Positions 30,290 to 38,935 of a stretch of 64,000 bases of DNA are shown here, piece by piece. Source of the DNA: Pseudochelatococcus lubricantis (GTDB taxonomy: Bacteria > Pseudomonadota > Alphaproteobacteria > Rhizobiales > Beijerinckiaceae); contig NZ_JAASQI010000008.1 of NCBI RefSeq assembly GCF_011762225.1, forward strand, positions 170,435 to 234,434, read 5' to 3'. Position numbers and translations under genes: made by a program. Below the pieces are notes generated by a model. The model was not told where the DNA came from. It was given only the letters and a program-made list of their open reading frames with translations, and searched no databases. Every line of letters starts with the position of its first letter. Positions within the stretch are counted from its first letter, which is position 1.

Positions 30290-31657
30290 ATGACGCGAAG
30301 CTATTTCGGAACCGACGGCATCCGTGGCCGCGCCAATGCGGCCATCACGCCGGAACTGGCCCTGAAAGTCGGGCAGGCGGCCGGGCTGATCTTCCAGCGC
30401 GGAGATTATCGCAACAGGGTGGTGATCGGCAAGGACACACGCCTTTCAGGCTACATGATCGAGAATGCGCTGGTTGCCGGCTTCACGTCGGTGGGCATGG
30501 ACGTGCTGCTGCTCGGCCCCATGCCGACGCCGGCCGTGGCGATGCTGACCCGTTCCATGCGCTGCGACCTGGGCGTGATGATCTCCGCCTCGCACAATCC
30601 TTATGAGGATAACGGCATCAAGCTGTTCGGGCCCGATGCGTACAAGCTGTCCGACGATGTCGAGGCAGAGATCGAGGCGCTGATCGGCGCCGATCTGCGG
30701 CTGCGGCTCGCTTCGCCGGAGCGCATCGGCCGGGCCAAGCGCATCGAGGGCGTGCATGCGCGCTACATCGAGTTCGCCAAGCGCACCCTGTCCTACGGCA
30801 GGGGGAACGGCGGCGGGGCCGGCCTCGGCCTCGATGGCCTGCGGATCGTGGTTGACTGCGCCAACGGCGCCGCCTACCGCGTCGCGCCCGAGGCATTGTG
30901 GGAACTCGGCGCCGATGTCGTCACCATCGGCGTGGACCCGGACGGCTTCAACATCAACCGGGATGTGGGCTCCACCGCACCGGGCGCGTTGATCGCCAAG
31001 GTGCACGAGACGCGCGCCGACATCGGCATCGCTCTCGACGGCGACGCCGACCGGGTGATCGTGGTCGACGAAAAGGGCAGGGTCGTCGACGGCGACCAGT
31101 TGATGGCGGCCATCGCCACCCAATGGAAGGAAGACGGGCAGTTGTCGCGGCCGGGCGTGGTGGCGACGGTGATGTCCAACCTCGGTTTCGAGCGCTACCT
31201 GCGCCATATCGGCCTCGACCTGGCGCGCACCGCCGTGGGCGACCGCTACGTGCTGGAGCGGATGCGGGCCGAGGGCTACAACCTCGGCGGCGAGCAGTCG
31301 GGACATGTCATCATGTCCGACTACGGCACGACGGGGGATGGCCTGCTGGCCGCGCTGCAACTGCTGACGGTAGTGCGCCGGCGCAACCGACCGGTGAGCG
31401 AGGTCTGCCACCTGTTCGAGCCGCTGCCGCAGGTGCTCAAGAACGTGCGTTTCGCCAAGGGTGCCGCGCCGTCCGACGCCGTGATCTCGCCGGTCATCGA
31501 ACGTGGTCGCGAGCGGCTGGGCGAGGGCGGGCGGCTGGTTGTGCGGCCCTCGGGCACGGAACCTGTCATCCGTGTGATGGGCGAGGGCGATGACCGCGAT
31601 CTCGTCGACGAGGTGGTCGACGATATCGTTCAGGCGCTGGCGAAGGCTGTCGCCTGA
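30290..31657 (+). CDS. glmM: Phosphoglucosamine mutase
   Basis: GlmM interconverts glucosamine-6-phosphate and glucosamine-1-phosphate on the way to UDP-GlcNAc, peptidoglycan and lipid A. The 455-residue protein starts [16 protein letters not shown]. The phosphorylated serine is Ser101 in [15 protein letters not shown]; the metal loop is [13 protein letters not shown], the sugar motif GGEQSGHVI, and the phosphate motif [12 protein letters not shown]. The ATG at 30290 is chosen over an in-frame GTG at 30278. Confidence 0.97.
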   Translation: MTRSYFGTDGIRGRANAAITPELALKVGQAAGLIFQRGDYRNRVVIGKDTRLSGYMIENALVAGFTSVGMDVLLLGPMPTPAVAMLTRSMRCDLGVMISASHNPYEDNGIKLFGPDAYKLSDDVEAEIEALIGADLRLRLASPERIGRAKRIEGVHARYIEFAKRTLSYGRGNGGGAGLGLDGLRIVVDCANGAAYRVAPEALWELGADVVTIGVDPDGFNINRDVGSTAPGALIAKVHETRADIGIALDGDADRVIVVDEKGRVVDGDQLMAAIATQWKEDGQLSRPGVVATVMSNLGFERYLRHIGLDLARTAVGDRYVLERMRAEGYNLGGEQSGHVIMSDYGTTGDGLLAALQLLTVVRRRNRPVSEVCHLFEPLPQVLKNVRFAKGAAPSDAVISPVIERGRERLGEGGRLVVRPSGTEPVIRVMGEGDDRDLVDEVVDDIVQALAKAVA

Positions 31658-31778
31658 AGGAGCTTTCCCCATCCATCCCCATGGTTAACGAACAAGGTTA
31701 ATTTCTTGTTTACCATGATGGGTAAAAGTGCCTCCGGGTCCCTTGCGAGTTCAGGGGCCGGATGGAGGCGCGCGACAG

Positions 31779-32540
31779 ATGGCGACAGGGAATTCGTGGT
31801 GCGGTGCGGCGGCGCTGGTGACGGTGCTGGCCTTGTCCGAAGTGGCTGCGCCCGGTGCGGCGCGGGCCGGTGACAATCTGCTCCAGCCCGAATTCTCCGA
31901 TGGCGCGACCTTCACGGCCGCTGCCGATGGCGCCCTGCCCGACGCACCGGACCTCGATTCGATCCCGTTCTTCAGCACACCTGACCACGCGGCCTATTTC
32001 AGGATCGACACCGGCTTCGGCGCGCTGGCCGCCGGCGATGCGCTCACCGCGAACGGGCGCTTCAACCCGACGTTGTCCGGGCCGGTGATCGCGGGCGTCG
32101 GCATCGGCTACAAATTCGGTTTTCTGTTGCGTGGCGACGTTACGGCCGAATATCGCTCCCGCGCCCGGGTGCGGACGCCGGACGGCATACATGCGCATCT
32201 ATCTGGCGCGAATGTGATGGCCAATGTCTATGCCGACATCGGCACGTGGTATGGCGTCACTCCTTATATCGGCGCGGGTGCCGGCATCGGCTGGGACAGA
32301 TTTTCCCGCCATGATGCCTTCGGCTCCGGCGGAACGCGCTCCGGCTTCGTCTGGGCGCTGATGGGCGGGTTCGCCGTCGAGGTCACGCCGTCGGTGACGA
32401 TCGATGTGGGATACCGTTATCTCGATGCCGGCACACGGCGCGCGCCGGGCCTTGCCCTGAAGGAAAGCGGCTCGCACGACCTGCGCATCGGCCTGCGCTG
32501 GCGTTTCGGCGCAACCGCCGATGCGGCGAGCCTGCCGTAG
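31779..32540 (+). CDS. Outer-membrane beta-barrel protein (Omp25/31-like)
   Basis: The 253-residue protein has a signal peptide ending near GAARA and alternating hydrophobic strands typical of an eight-stranded barrel, including PVIAGVGIGYKFGFLLRGDV, ANVYADIGTWYGVTPYIGAG and VTIDVGYRYLDAGTRR. The last strand is HDLRIGLRWRFG, ending in an aromatic residue plus a short tail. It resembles the opacity/Omp25 group of alphaproteobacteria. GGAGG lies 10 nt before the ATG. Precise function unknown. Confidence 0.8.
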   Translation: MATGNSWCGAAALVTVLALSEVAAPGAARAGDNLLQPEFSDGATFTAAADGALPDAPDLDSIPFFSTPDHAAYFRIDTGFGALAAGDALTANGRFNPTLSGPVIAGVGIGYKFGFLLRGDVTAEYRSRARVRTPDGIHAHLSGANVMANVYADIGTWYGVTPYIGAGAGIGWDRFSRHDAFGSGGTRSGFVWALMGGFAVEVTPSVTIDVGYRYLDAGTRRAPGLALKESGSHDLRIGLRWRFGATADAASLP

Positions 32541-33218
32541 CGGGAGCGTGATGCGGAAGGCTCACCCGTTGCTTGACCGGACGCTTGAACGGAGAGCGGG
32601 ATAGCGATTCCGGGAGCGGCGAATCCTGCCCGAAGGGCCCTGCGTCTCGTCCGCTTGTCCATCGAAAACAACTGTCTGTGTTTCTCCACCTGTATTCCCC
32701 TGGCGGCGCGTCCGGCTGCGACCTGTGGTTGCATGCCTCGGCTTCCGCATGCCCTCGGCACGGGGGTGAATTATCGTCCGGAATCCGCTGCACGCGCGGC
32801 GGCTGTCATGTCACCGTTATTGGGTTATGGCACAGACTTGCGGAATGGCGGGTATCGTTCTTTTGCAACCCGGAATTTTGCCCCCGGTTTGTGTAGCGTC
32901 AAGGCACGTCAACGCAAATTCGGGTGGAGTATCCGGCAAGCATGGGCGATGCGCGGCGGACGTTGAGGCATTTCTGTTTCCCCGGACGGCTCGAATGCTT
33001 TCAGCGTTTCTGTTTTTATTGCGCTTTCGGCGGGCAAGGGCGGGTATCCGTTCCTTCCGGTGGCGCATGGCAGGATATCGGCCGTGCTCGGATGTGCATG
33101 CTGATCGTGTATGCAGAATGGCGTATTCACCGGCGCGTGCGCCGGACGGTCTGACGGGATTGGTGGCTGACCGGCGATGGTGCCGGCCATAGATGCAGCA
33201 ATGGATGGAGAGTGGGAC
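32541..33218. other. 678-nt gene-free region before the DUF3141 gene
   Basis: No gene is supported here. Short plus-strand frames (32573-32896, 32827-33192) look random in composition. A near-perfect 16-bp palindrome CCGGCGCGTGCGCCGG lies at 33130-33145, 73 nt ahead of the DUF3141 start. The region between about 32840 and 33050 is locally lower in GC and probably contains the promoter. No regulator site could be named. Confidence 0.5.
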
Positions 33219-35534
33219 ATGACGCAGACAGATAACGTCCTGAATGAACGGATTGCACAGGTCGCGAAGATCGTCGACGATCAGATCTCGACCGCGCAGC
33301 GACTGGCGAACAATCTGTCCGAGAGCAGCCGGGCGATCGTCTCGACCCACACCAACGAGGCCATCGATCGCTTCTCGCGCAACCAACAGACGCTGGTCGC
33401 GATCGACCCGCTGACGCTCGGCAAGGACTGGGTCGAATACGCCGCCGACGCGGTGGAGCGCGGCGTGCTGTACCTCGACATCCTGCGCCAGCGCGGCAAC
33501 AACTATCTCGCCCATGAGGCGGCCGGCATGCCGCCGGTGCTCGACTTCGAGTATGAGACGATCGTCGACGGCCGCTCGCTGGCGCGCCCCGTCAACTACT
33601 CGCTGCTGCGCATCCTGCCGCCCCCCGGCGTGACGGTTGACGACACGAAGCGCCCCTTCGTGGTGATCGATCCGCGTGCCGGTCACGGCGCCGGCATTGG
33701 CGGCATGAAGCCCGTCAGCCAGGTGGGCGTCGCGCTGCATGCGGGCCATCCCTGCTACTTCGTGGTGTTCCGTCCGAAGCCGGAACCGGGCCAGACCATC
33801 GCTGACGTCTGCGAGGCCGAGGGCCTGTTCCTGAACGAAATCGCCGAGCGCCACCCCAAGGCGCCGCGTCCGGTCGTGATCGGCAACTGCCAGGGCGGCT
33901 GGGCCAGCATGCTGCTCGCTTCCTCCAACCCGGAGAAGACGGGCGCCGTCGCCATCAGCGGCGCGCCGCTGTCCTACTGGGCCGGCAAGGAAGGCGGCAG
34001 CCCGATGCGCTATTCCGGCGGTCTTGGCGGTGGCGTGGTGCCGGCGCTGATCTCGTCCGACCTCGGCAACGGCGTGTTCGACGGTTCGTCGCTGGTGACC
34101 AACTTCGAGAACATGAGCCCCGGCAACACCTGGTGGAAGAAGTACTACAACCTCTACGCCAAGGCGGACACGGAAGGCCCGCGCTTCCTTGAGTTCGAGC
34201 GCTGGTGGTCGGGCTTCTTCTTCATGAACGAGGCCGAAATCCGCTGGATCGTCGAGGACCTGTTCATCGGCAACAAGCTGGGCACCGGCGTGTCCAAGCT
34301 CGGCCACAAGAACATCGACCTGCGCGACATCGCCTGCCCGGTGATCGTGTTCGCCTCGGTGGGCGACAACATCACCCCGCCGCAGCAGGCGCTGAACTGG
34401 ATCGTCGACCTGTACGGCTCGACGGAGAACATCAAGGCGCGCGGCCAGCGCATCATCTACATCGTCCACAAGACCATCGGCCATCTGGGTATCTTCGTCT
34501 CGGCCAAGGTCGCCGGCCGTGAGCACGGCGCCATCACCGACACCATCGAGGCCATCGAGGCGCTGTCGCCGGGTCTGTACGAGCTGGTGCTGGAGGACGG
34601 CGAGGACCGCCTGCACATCAGCCTCGAACCGCGCACCATCGACGACATCAAGGCGCTCGATGACGGCCGCTCGGAAGATGCCGCCTTCGCCGCCGTGGCG
34701 CGCTACTCGGAACTCGGCGCCCAGTTCTATGAACTGACGATGCGTCCGATCATCCGCTCGCTGGTGACGCCGCAGAGCGCCGACCAGTACTTCAAGTCGG
34801 CCTGGCCGCGCGTGCAGCGCGTCTCGGTCTCCGACCAGAACCCCCTCGTCGCCCCGATTGCCGGCATGGCGGAGCAGGTGCGCGAGAACCGCCACGCGGT
34901 GAAGCCGAACAACCCGTTCTTCGCGCTGCAGAACGTGTGGGCGGATGCCATCGAGAACACGCTCGACACGTGGCGCGACATCGGTGACGCCCTCAAGGAG
35001 TTCGCCTTCATCTCGATCTACGACACCCCGTGGATGCAGGCGGTCGGCAACGAGGAGCTGCGCCGCCGCGCCACACAGAGCGACAATCCCGAGGAAGATC
35101 TGCGCGCCCGCGCCGAGGTGCAGGCCATCCTGGGCCGCGTGGCCGAGGGCGGCTTCGCCGAAGGCGTCGTGCGCATCCTGATCTTCCTGGCGAAGGCTCG
35201 TGGCGGCGCGGTGCGCCGCACCCGCCTCGCCCGTTCCGCGCAGGTGCTGACGCAGACGGCGCCGTTCGACACCCTGAGCGAACCCGCCCGCGCGCGTCTC
35301 ATCCACGAGCAGAGCGTGATCGTGGAACTGGAGCCCGGCGAAGCGCTCGCCACGCTGCCGGACCTCATCAAGGACCCGAACGAGCGCCAGCGCGCCATCG
35401 AAGTGGCGGTTTCCATCGCCGGCCCGACGCGCGAGGAGATCGATCCTTCCGCGCTCGTCAAGCTGCAGGAAATCGAAGCGACTTTCGCCGCTGCCCCGCA
35501 TACCCGGCCGGTTGCGATCGCAGCCGCGGAATGA
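33219..35534 (+). CDS. DUF3141 protein, PHA-synthase-like alpha/beta hydrolase
   Basis: The 771-residue protein belongs to the DUF3141 family, related to PhaC (COG3243). Residues 1-60 are amphipathic helix and phasin-like. The core has a PhaC-type box GNCQGG with Cys224 in place of the usual lipase Ser, Asp383 in ASVGDNITPP and His422 in KTIGHLGIF. That is the same Cys-Asp-His order as in PhaC. The C-terminal ~200 residues (from about 620) are helical with TerB-like periodicity (LPDLIKDPNERQRAIEVAVS). The ATG at 33219 has GGAG upstream. It is 27 nt from the MaoC-Pta gene. Biochemical activity is unknown to me. Confidence 0.85.
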   Translation: MTQTDNVLNERIAQVAKIVDDQISTAQRLANNLSESSRAIVSTHTNEAIDRFSRNQQTLVAIDPLTLGKDWVEYAADAVERGVLYLDILRQRGNNYLAHEAAGMPPVLDFEYETIVDGRSLARPVNYSLLRILPPPGVTVDDTKRPFVVIDPRAGHGAGIGGMKPVSQVGVALHAGHPCYFVVFRPKPEPGQTIADVCEAEGLFLNEIAERHPKAPRPVVIGNCQGGWASMLLASSNPEKTGAVAISGAPLSYWAGKEGGSPMRYSGGLGGGVVPALISSDLGNGVFDGSSLVTNFENMSPGNTWWKKYYNLYAKADTEGPRFLEFERWWSGFFFMNEAEIRWIVEDLFIGNKLGTGVSKLGHKNIDLRDIACPVIVFASVGDNITPPQQALNWIVDLYGSTENIKARGQRIIYIVHKTIGHLGIFVSAKVAGREHGAITDTIEAIEALSPGLYELVLEDGEDRLHISLEPRTIDDIKALDDGRSEDAAFAAVARYSELGAQFYELTMRPIIRSLVTPQSADQYFKSAWPRVQRVSVSDQNPLVAPIAGMAEQVRENRHAVKPNNPFFALQNVWADAIENTLDTWRDIGDALKEFAFISIYDTPWMQAVGNEELRRRATQSDNPEEDLRARAEVQAILGRVAEGGFAEGVVRILIFLAKARGGAVRRTRLARSAQVLTQTAPFDTLSEPARARLIHEQSVIVELEPGEALATLPDLIKDPNERQRAIEVAVSIAGPTREEIDPSALVKLQEIEATFAAAPHTRPVAIAAAE

Positions 35535-35561
35535 CCGCCGGTCGCTGAAGGAGACAGGACC

Positions 35562-36983
35562 ATGACGGAACAGACGACCGTTCGCAACACGACCTGGGAT
35601 GAACTCCAGGTCGGCGACGAGGCTTCGGTGGAGCGCACCGCTTCTGCGCAGGACTTCTACCTGTTCGCGCACGTGACGGGCAACATCAACCCGGCCAACC
35701 TGCCGGGCAACGAGGGGGCGCAGCCGCTTGCGCCCTCCATGTGGATAGGCTCGCTCATCTCGGCCGTGCTGGGCAATCGCCTGCCGGGGCCGGGCACGCT
35801 CTACCGCGTGCAGAACCTCGCCTTCCACGAGCGCGTGCATCTGGGCGAGAAGCTCATTGCTTCCGTGCGCTGCACGCAGAAGGGCGAAAAGCCGCTCGCG
35901 ACCTTCGAGACGCGGGTGACGAAGGAAGGCGGCGCGCTGGTCGCGGAAGGCATCGCGGAAATCGAGGCGCCCATCGAGACGATCGTGGCGGATGCGCGCC
36001 AGCTTCCGGAACTGATCCTCGATGAGCATGACCACTTCGGCAAGCTGGTGGCAATCGCGGCGCAGCTGCCGCCGCTGCCGACCGCCGTCGTGTCGCCAGA
36101 CGACCACAACTCGCTCGGCGGCGCGGTGCTGTCGGCGCGCAAGGGCCTCATCATCCCGATCCTGATCGGCGACCGCGTGGCCATCGAGAAGGCGGCGCAG
36201 GAACTCGGCGTCGACATCAGCGGCTACAGGCTGATCGAGATCGAGAGCCACCGCGCCGCCGCGGCCAAGGCCGTGGAGCTGGTGCACTCGGGCGAGGCCC
36301 GCGCGGTGATGAAGGGCAATATCCACTCCGACGAACTGCTCGGCCAGGTGGTGAAGAAGGAAGGCGGTCTGCGGGGTTCCCGCCGCATCAGCCACACCTT
36401 CGTCATGGACGTGCCCACCCTCGACCACCTGCTGTTCATCTCGGACGCGGCCATCAACATCGCGCCCGACCTGCTGACCAAGGTTGACATCACGCAGAGC
36501 GCGATCGACCTCGCCATCGCCTGCGGCATCAAGGAGCCGCGCGTGGGTGTGCTGTCGGCGGTGGAGACGGTCAACGTCAACATCCCCTCGACGCTCGACG
36601 CCGCCGTGCTGTCCAAGATGGCCGAGCGCGGCCAGATCCAGGGCGGCATCGTCGACGGTCCGCTCGCGATGGACAACGCGATCGACATGGAAGCAGCGCG
36701 CACCAAGGGCATCGCCTCGCTGGTGGCTGGCCGCGCCGAAATCCTCGTGGTGCCGAACCTTGAGGCGGGCAATATGCTGGCGAAGGAACTGACCTTCGTG
36801 GCACGCGCGGAAGCCGCCGGCCTCGTGCTGGGCGCCAAGGCGCCCGTGATGCTCACGAGCCGCGCCGACGACGACCGGGCGCGTCTGGCTTCGGCGGCTC
36901 TGGCGCAGCTCTATGACTACTGGCGCCGCAACGGCAGGGCCTTCGAGCCCGCCGAGCAGACCGTCGCCGACGCCGCGGAATGA
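35562..36983 (+). CDS. MaoC-like / phosphate acetyl(butyryl)transferase fusion
   Basis: The 473-residue protein joins an N-terminal MaoC hotdog domain (about 10-140) to a C-terminal PTA_PTB phosphotransacylase (about 160-465). The Pta part would convert acyl-CoA plus phosphate to acyl-phosphate; motifs include ARAVMKGNIHSDELLG, RRISHTFVMDVP and QGGIVDGPLAMDNAID. In the MaoC part the hydratase signature reads FAHVTGNINPAN, with Asn41 and Asn46 where active enoyl-CoA hydratases have Asp and His, so hydration is probably lost. It lies between DUF3141 and ackA. Chain-length preference cannot be read. Confidence 0.9.
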   Translation: MTEQTTVRNTTWDELQVGDEASVERTASAQDFYLFAHVTGNINPANLPGNEGAQPLAPSMWIGSLISAVLGNRLPGPGTLYRVQNLAFHERVHLGEKLIASVRCTQKGEKPLATFETRVTKEGGALVAEGIAEIEAPIETIVADARQLPELILDEHDHFGKLVAIAAQLPPLPTAVVSPDDHNSLGGAVLSARKGLIIPILIGDRVAIEKAAQELGVDISGYRLIEIESHRAAAAKAVELVHSGEARAVMKGNIHSDELLGQVVKKEGGLRGSRRISHTFVMDVPTLDHLLFISDAAINIAPDLLTKVDITQSAIDLAIACGIKEPRVGVLSAVETVNVNIPSTLDAAVLSKMAERGQIQGGIVDGPLAMDNAIDMEAARTKGIASLVAGRAEILVVPNLEAGNMLAKELTFVARAEAAGLVLGAKAPVMLTSRADDDRARLASAALAQLYDYWRRNGRAFEPAEQTVADAAE

Positions 36984-36991
36984 TGCGATCG

Positions 36992-37024
36992 GGGCCGGTT
37001 CCTCAGGGGACCGGCCCTCTTTTT
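36992..37024 (+). terminator. Intrinsic terminator between the MaoC-Pta gene and ackA
   Basis: GGGCCGGT (36992-36999) pairs with ACCGGCCC (37010-37017), extended by inner C-G and wobble pairs, and is followed by TCTTTTT. It lies just after the pta stop. At least part of pta transcription should stop here, so ackA may have its own promoter or depend on read-through. Confidence 0.88.
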
Positions 37025-37089
37025 CGCGCGGTTTCCGCCCCGAAAGTTCTTGCCGTGCTGCAAACTATCGCCTCGCCAAAGGATTTCCC

Positions 37090-38340
37090 ATGTCCAAGAC
37101 CCTGATCGTTCTGAACGCAGGTTCATCCTCCATCAAGTTCGTGGTGTTCGACGTTACCGAAGGCAAACCGGTCAATATGGCGACGGGGCAGGTCGAGGGC
37201 CTCGGCGCCTCGGTCTCCCGCTTCACCGCCAAGGACGGCGAGGGCCAGTCGCTCGGCGAGAAGGACTTCGACAAGGCGAGCGGTGCGATCTCGACGCACA
37301 CGCAGGCGGTCGACCTGATCCTCAAATGGATTGACGACACCTTCCCCGGCACCGAGGTCGTGGCCGTTGGCCACCGCGTCGTGCACGGCGGCGTGCGCTT
37401 CACCAAGCCGGTGCAGATCAATGACGATGTCGTCGCGGCGCTGGAAGAGCTGACGCCGCTCGCGCCGCTTCATCAGCCGCACAACGTCGCCGGCATCCGC
37501 GCCGCGCAGGCGGCTTTTCCGGGCGTGCCCCAGGTGGCGGTGTTCGATACCTCGTTCCACCGCGGCCATCCCTTCGTCAACGACACCTTCGCCATTCCGC
37601 GCGAATACTATAACGAGGGCGTGCGCCGTTACGGCTTCCACGGCGTGTCCTATGAATACGTCACCCGCCGCCTGAAGCAGATCGCCCCGCTCGATGCGGA
37701 AGGCCGCGTGGTCATCGCCCATCTCGGCAACGGCGCCTCGATGTGCGCGGTGCGCTACGGCCATTCCATCGCCTCTACGATGGGTTTCTCGGCGCTCGAC
37801 GGCCTGCCGATGGGCACGCGCTGCGGCAACCTCGACGCGGGTGTGCTGCTCTATCTGCTCGACCAGAAGGGCCTGTCGTCGTCCGAAATCCGCGAGATCC
37901 TCTACTCGAAGTCCGGCCTGCTCGGCCTTTCCGGCATTTCGCAGGACATGCGCGAGCTTGAGGCTTCCGACAAGCGCGAGGCGCGTGAGGCGATCGACTA
38001 CTTCGTGTTCCGCGTGCGCCGTGAAGTGGGCGCGCTCTCGGCCGCGCTTGACGGCCTCGACGCGATGGTGTTCTGCGGCGGCATCGGCGAGAACTCCTGG
38101 CGCGTGCGCGAGCGCGTGCTGCAGGGCATGCAGTGGATCGGCATCGACCTCGACGAGGAGGCCAACCACCGCAACGCCCGCCTTATCTCCTCGCCGCTGT
38201 CGCGCGTGCGCGTCTACATCGTGCGCACCAACGAGGGCCTGATGATCGCAGAGCACACACTGACCGTGCTCGGCCTTGCCGCGCCGGAAATCCAGGCCTT
38301 CTCGGCCGACGGCACGGCTGCTCAACGCCCCAGCGCCTGA
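37090..38340 (+). CDS. ackA: Acetate/propionate kinase
   Basis: It interconverts acyl-phosphate plus ADP with acetate (or propionate) plus ATP. The 416-residue ASKHA-fold protein starts MSKTLIVLNAGSSSIKFVVF. It has GHRVVHGG, DTSFHRGHPFVNDTFAIPRE, VIAHLGNGASMCAV and VFCGGIGENSWRVRERV. AAAGGA precedes the ATG. The frame stays open upstream into the pta gene but without homology. It completes the CoA to acyl-phosphate to ATP chain with the upstream fusion. Confidence 0.96.
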   Translation: MSKTLIVLNAGSSSIKFVVFDVTEGKPVNMATGQVEGLGASVSRFTAKDGEGQSLGEKDFDKASGAISTHTQAVDLILKWIDDTFPGTEVVAVGHRVVHGGVRFTKPVQINDDVVAALEELTPLAPLHQPHNVAGIRAAQAAFPGVPQVAVFDTSFHRGHPFVNDTFAIPREYYNEGVRRYGFHGVSYEYVTRRLKQIAPLDAEGRVVIAHLGNGASMCAVRYGHSIASTMGFSALDGLPMGTRCGNLDAGVLLYLLDQKGLSSSEIREILYSKSGLLGLSGISQDMRELEASDKREAREAIDYFVFRVRREVGALSAALDGLDAMVFCGGIGENSWRVRERVLQGMQWIGIDLDEEANHRNARLISSPLSRVRVYIVRTNEGLMIAEHTLTVLGLAAPEIQAFSADGTAAQRPSA

Positions 38341-38403
38341 AGGCTTTCCGGTTTTTCGCCTTCTGGCTGAAGCGAAAAACGTCGCGATCATGAATACAAG
38401 TCG

Positions 38404-38426
38404 GGGCGGGCAAGCAAAGCCCGCCC
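38404..38426. terminator. Bidirectional terminator, ackA versus DUF1232
   Basis: GGGCGGGC (38404-38411) pairs with GCCCGCCC (38419-38426) around AAGCAAA. TGTTTCATTT follows on the plus strand, and a short non-T stretch follows on the minus strand. It separates convergent ackA and the DUF1232 gene, though it lies only 5 nt from the latter's stop. Confidence 0.8.
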
Positions 38427-38430
38427 TGTT

Positions 38431-38847
38431 TCATTTCCTGTCGGAGAGGATGTCCCGCGCGCGTTCGCGGTGCTCGGGCCTGATCGAACCCGCCACTGCG
38501 CCGAACGCCGCCGCGAGCACGGCGATGTCGTCGCCGTAGCCGAGTATGGGCAGAATGTCCGGCAGGGCATCGAAGGGCAGGATGAAGTAACCCAGCGCGC
38601 CGAGCAGCAGATAGCGCACCCGCGCCGGTGTCTGCGGATCCTTCGCGCAGAGGAACGCCGCCACCAGATCCTCCGCGAAGGGCGTGTTGTTGACCACACG
38701 CCGCAGCGATTTCCAGAACGAGCGTGTGACGCTTTCCTCGTCACGCGCAGCGCGGCGCATGGCGTCCATCTCTTCCCCCGTCAGGGGGCGGGCAAGGGGC
38801 TCTTCCACCGGGCCGTCTCCCAGCATGTCTCGATAACCGTCGTTCAT
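38431..38847 (-). CDS. YkvA / DUF1232 family protein
   Basis: The 138-residue protein carries the DUF1232 hallmark YFILPFDALPDILPILGYGD followed by DDIAVLAAAFGAVA, a short hydrophobic region likely associated with the membrane. The N-terminal 60 residues are charged and helical. The function of the family is not established. It is the last of three minus-strand genes after tesA and the aldo/keto reductase, with an 88-nt gap before it. Confidence 0.85.
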   Translation of the reverse strand: MNDGYRDMLGDGPVEEPLARPLTGEEMDAMRRAARDEESVTRSFWKSLRRVVNNTPFAEDLVAAFLCAKDPQTPARVRYLLLGALGYFILPFDALPDILPILGYGDDIAVLAAAFGAVAGSIRPEHRERARDILSDRK

Positions 38848-38935
38848 GGCCGGCCGGACTCATCCCGGCCGGGCCGCCCCCATGAAATGGTGGATCCCGA
38901 CCCGCGCGACAAGCGTCGGCGTTGCCTTTTCCCGT

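Noticed and set aside
32817..36428. A 1203-codon open frame on the minus strand opposite the DUF3141 and MaoC-Pta genes
   Set aside because: Its product is Arg/His/Asp/Ala-rich with no family motifs, and the plus strand encodes recognisable conserved proteins. It is a shadow from GC-rich third positions.
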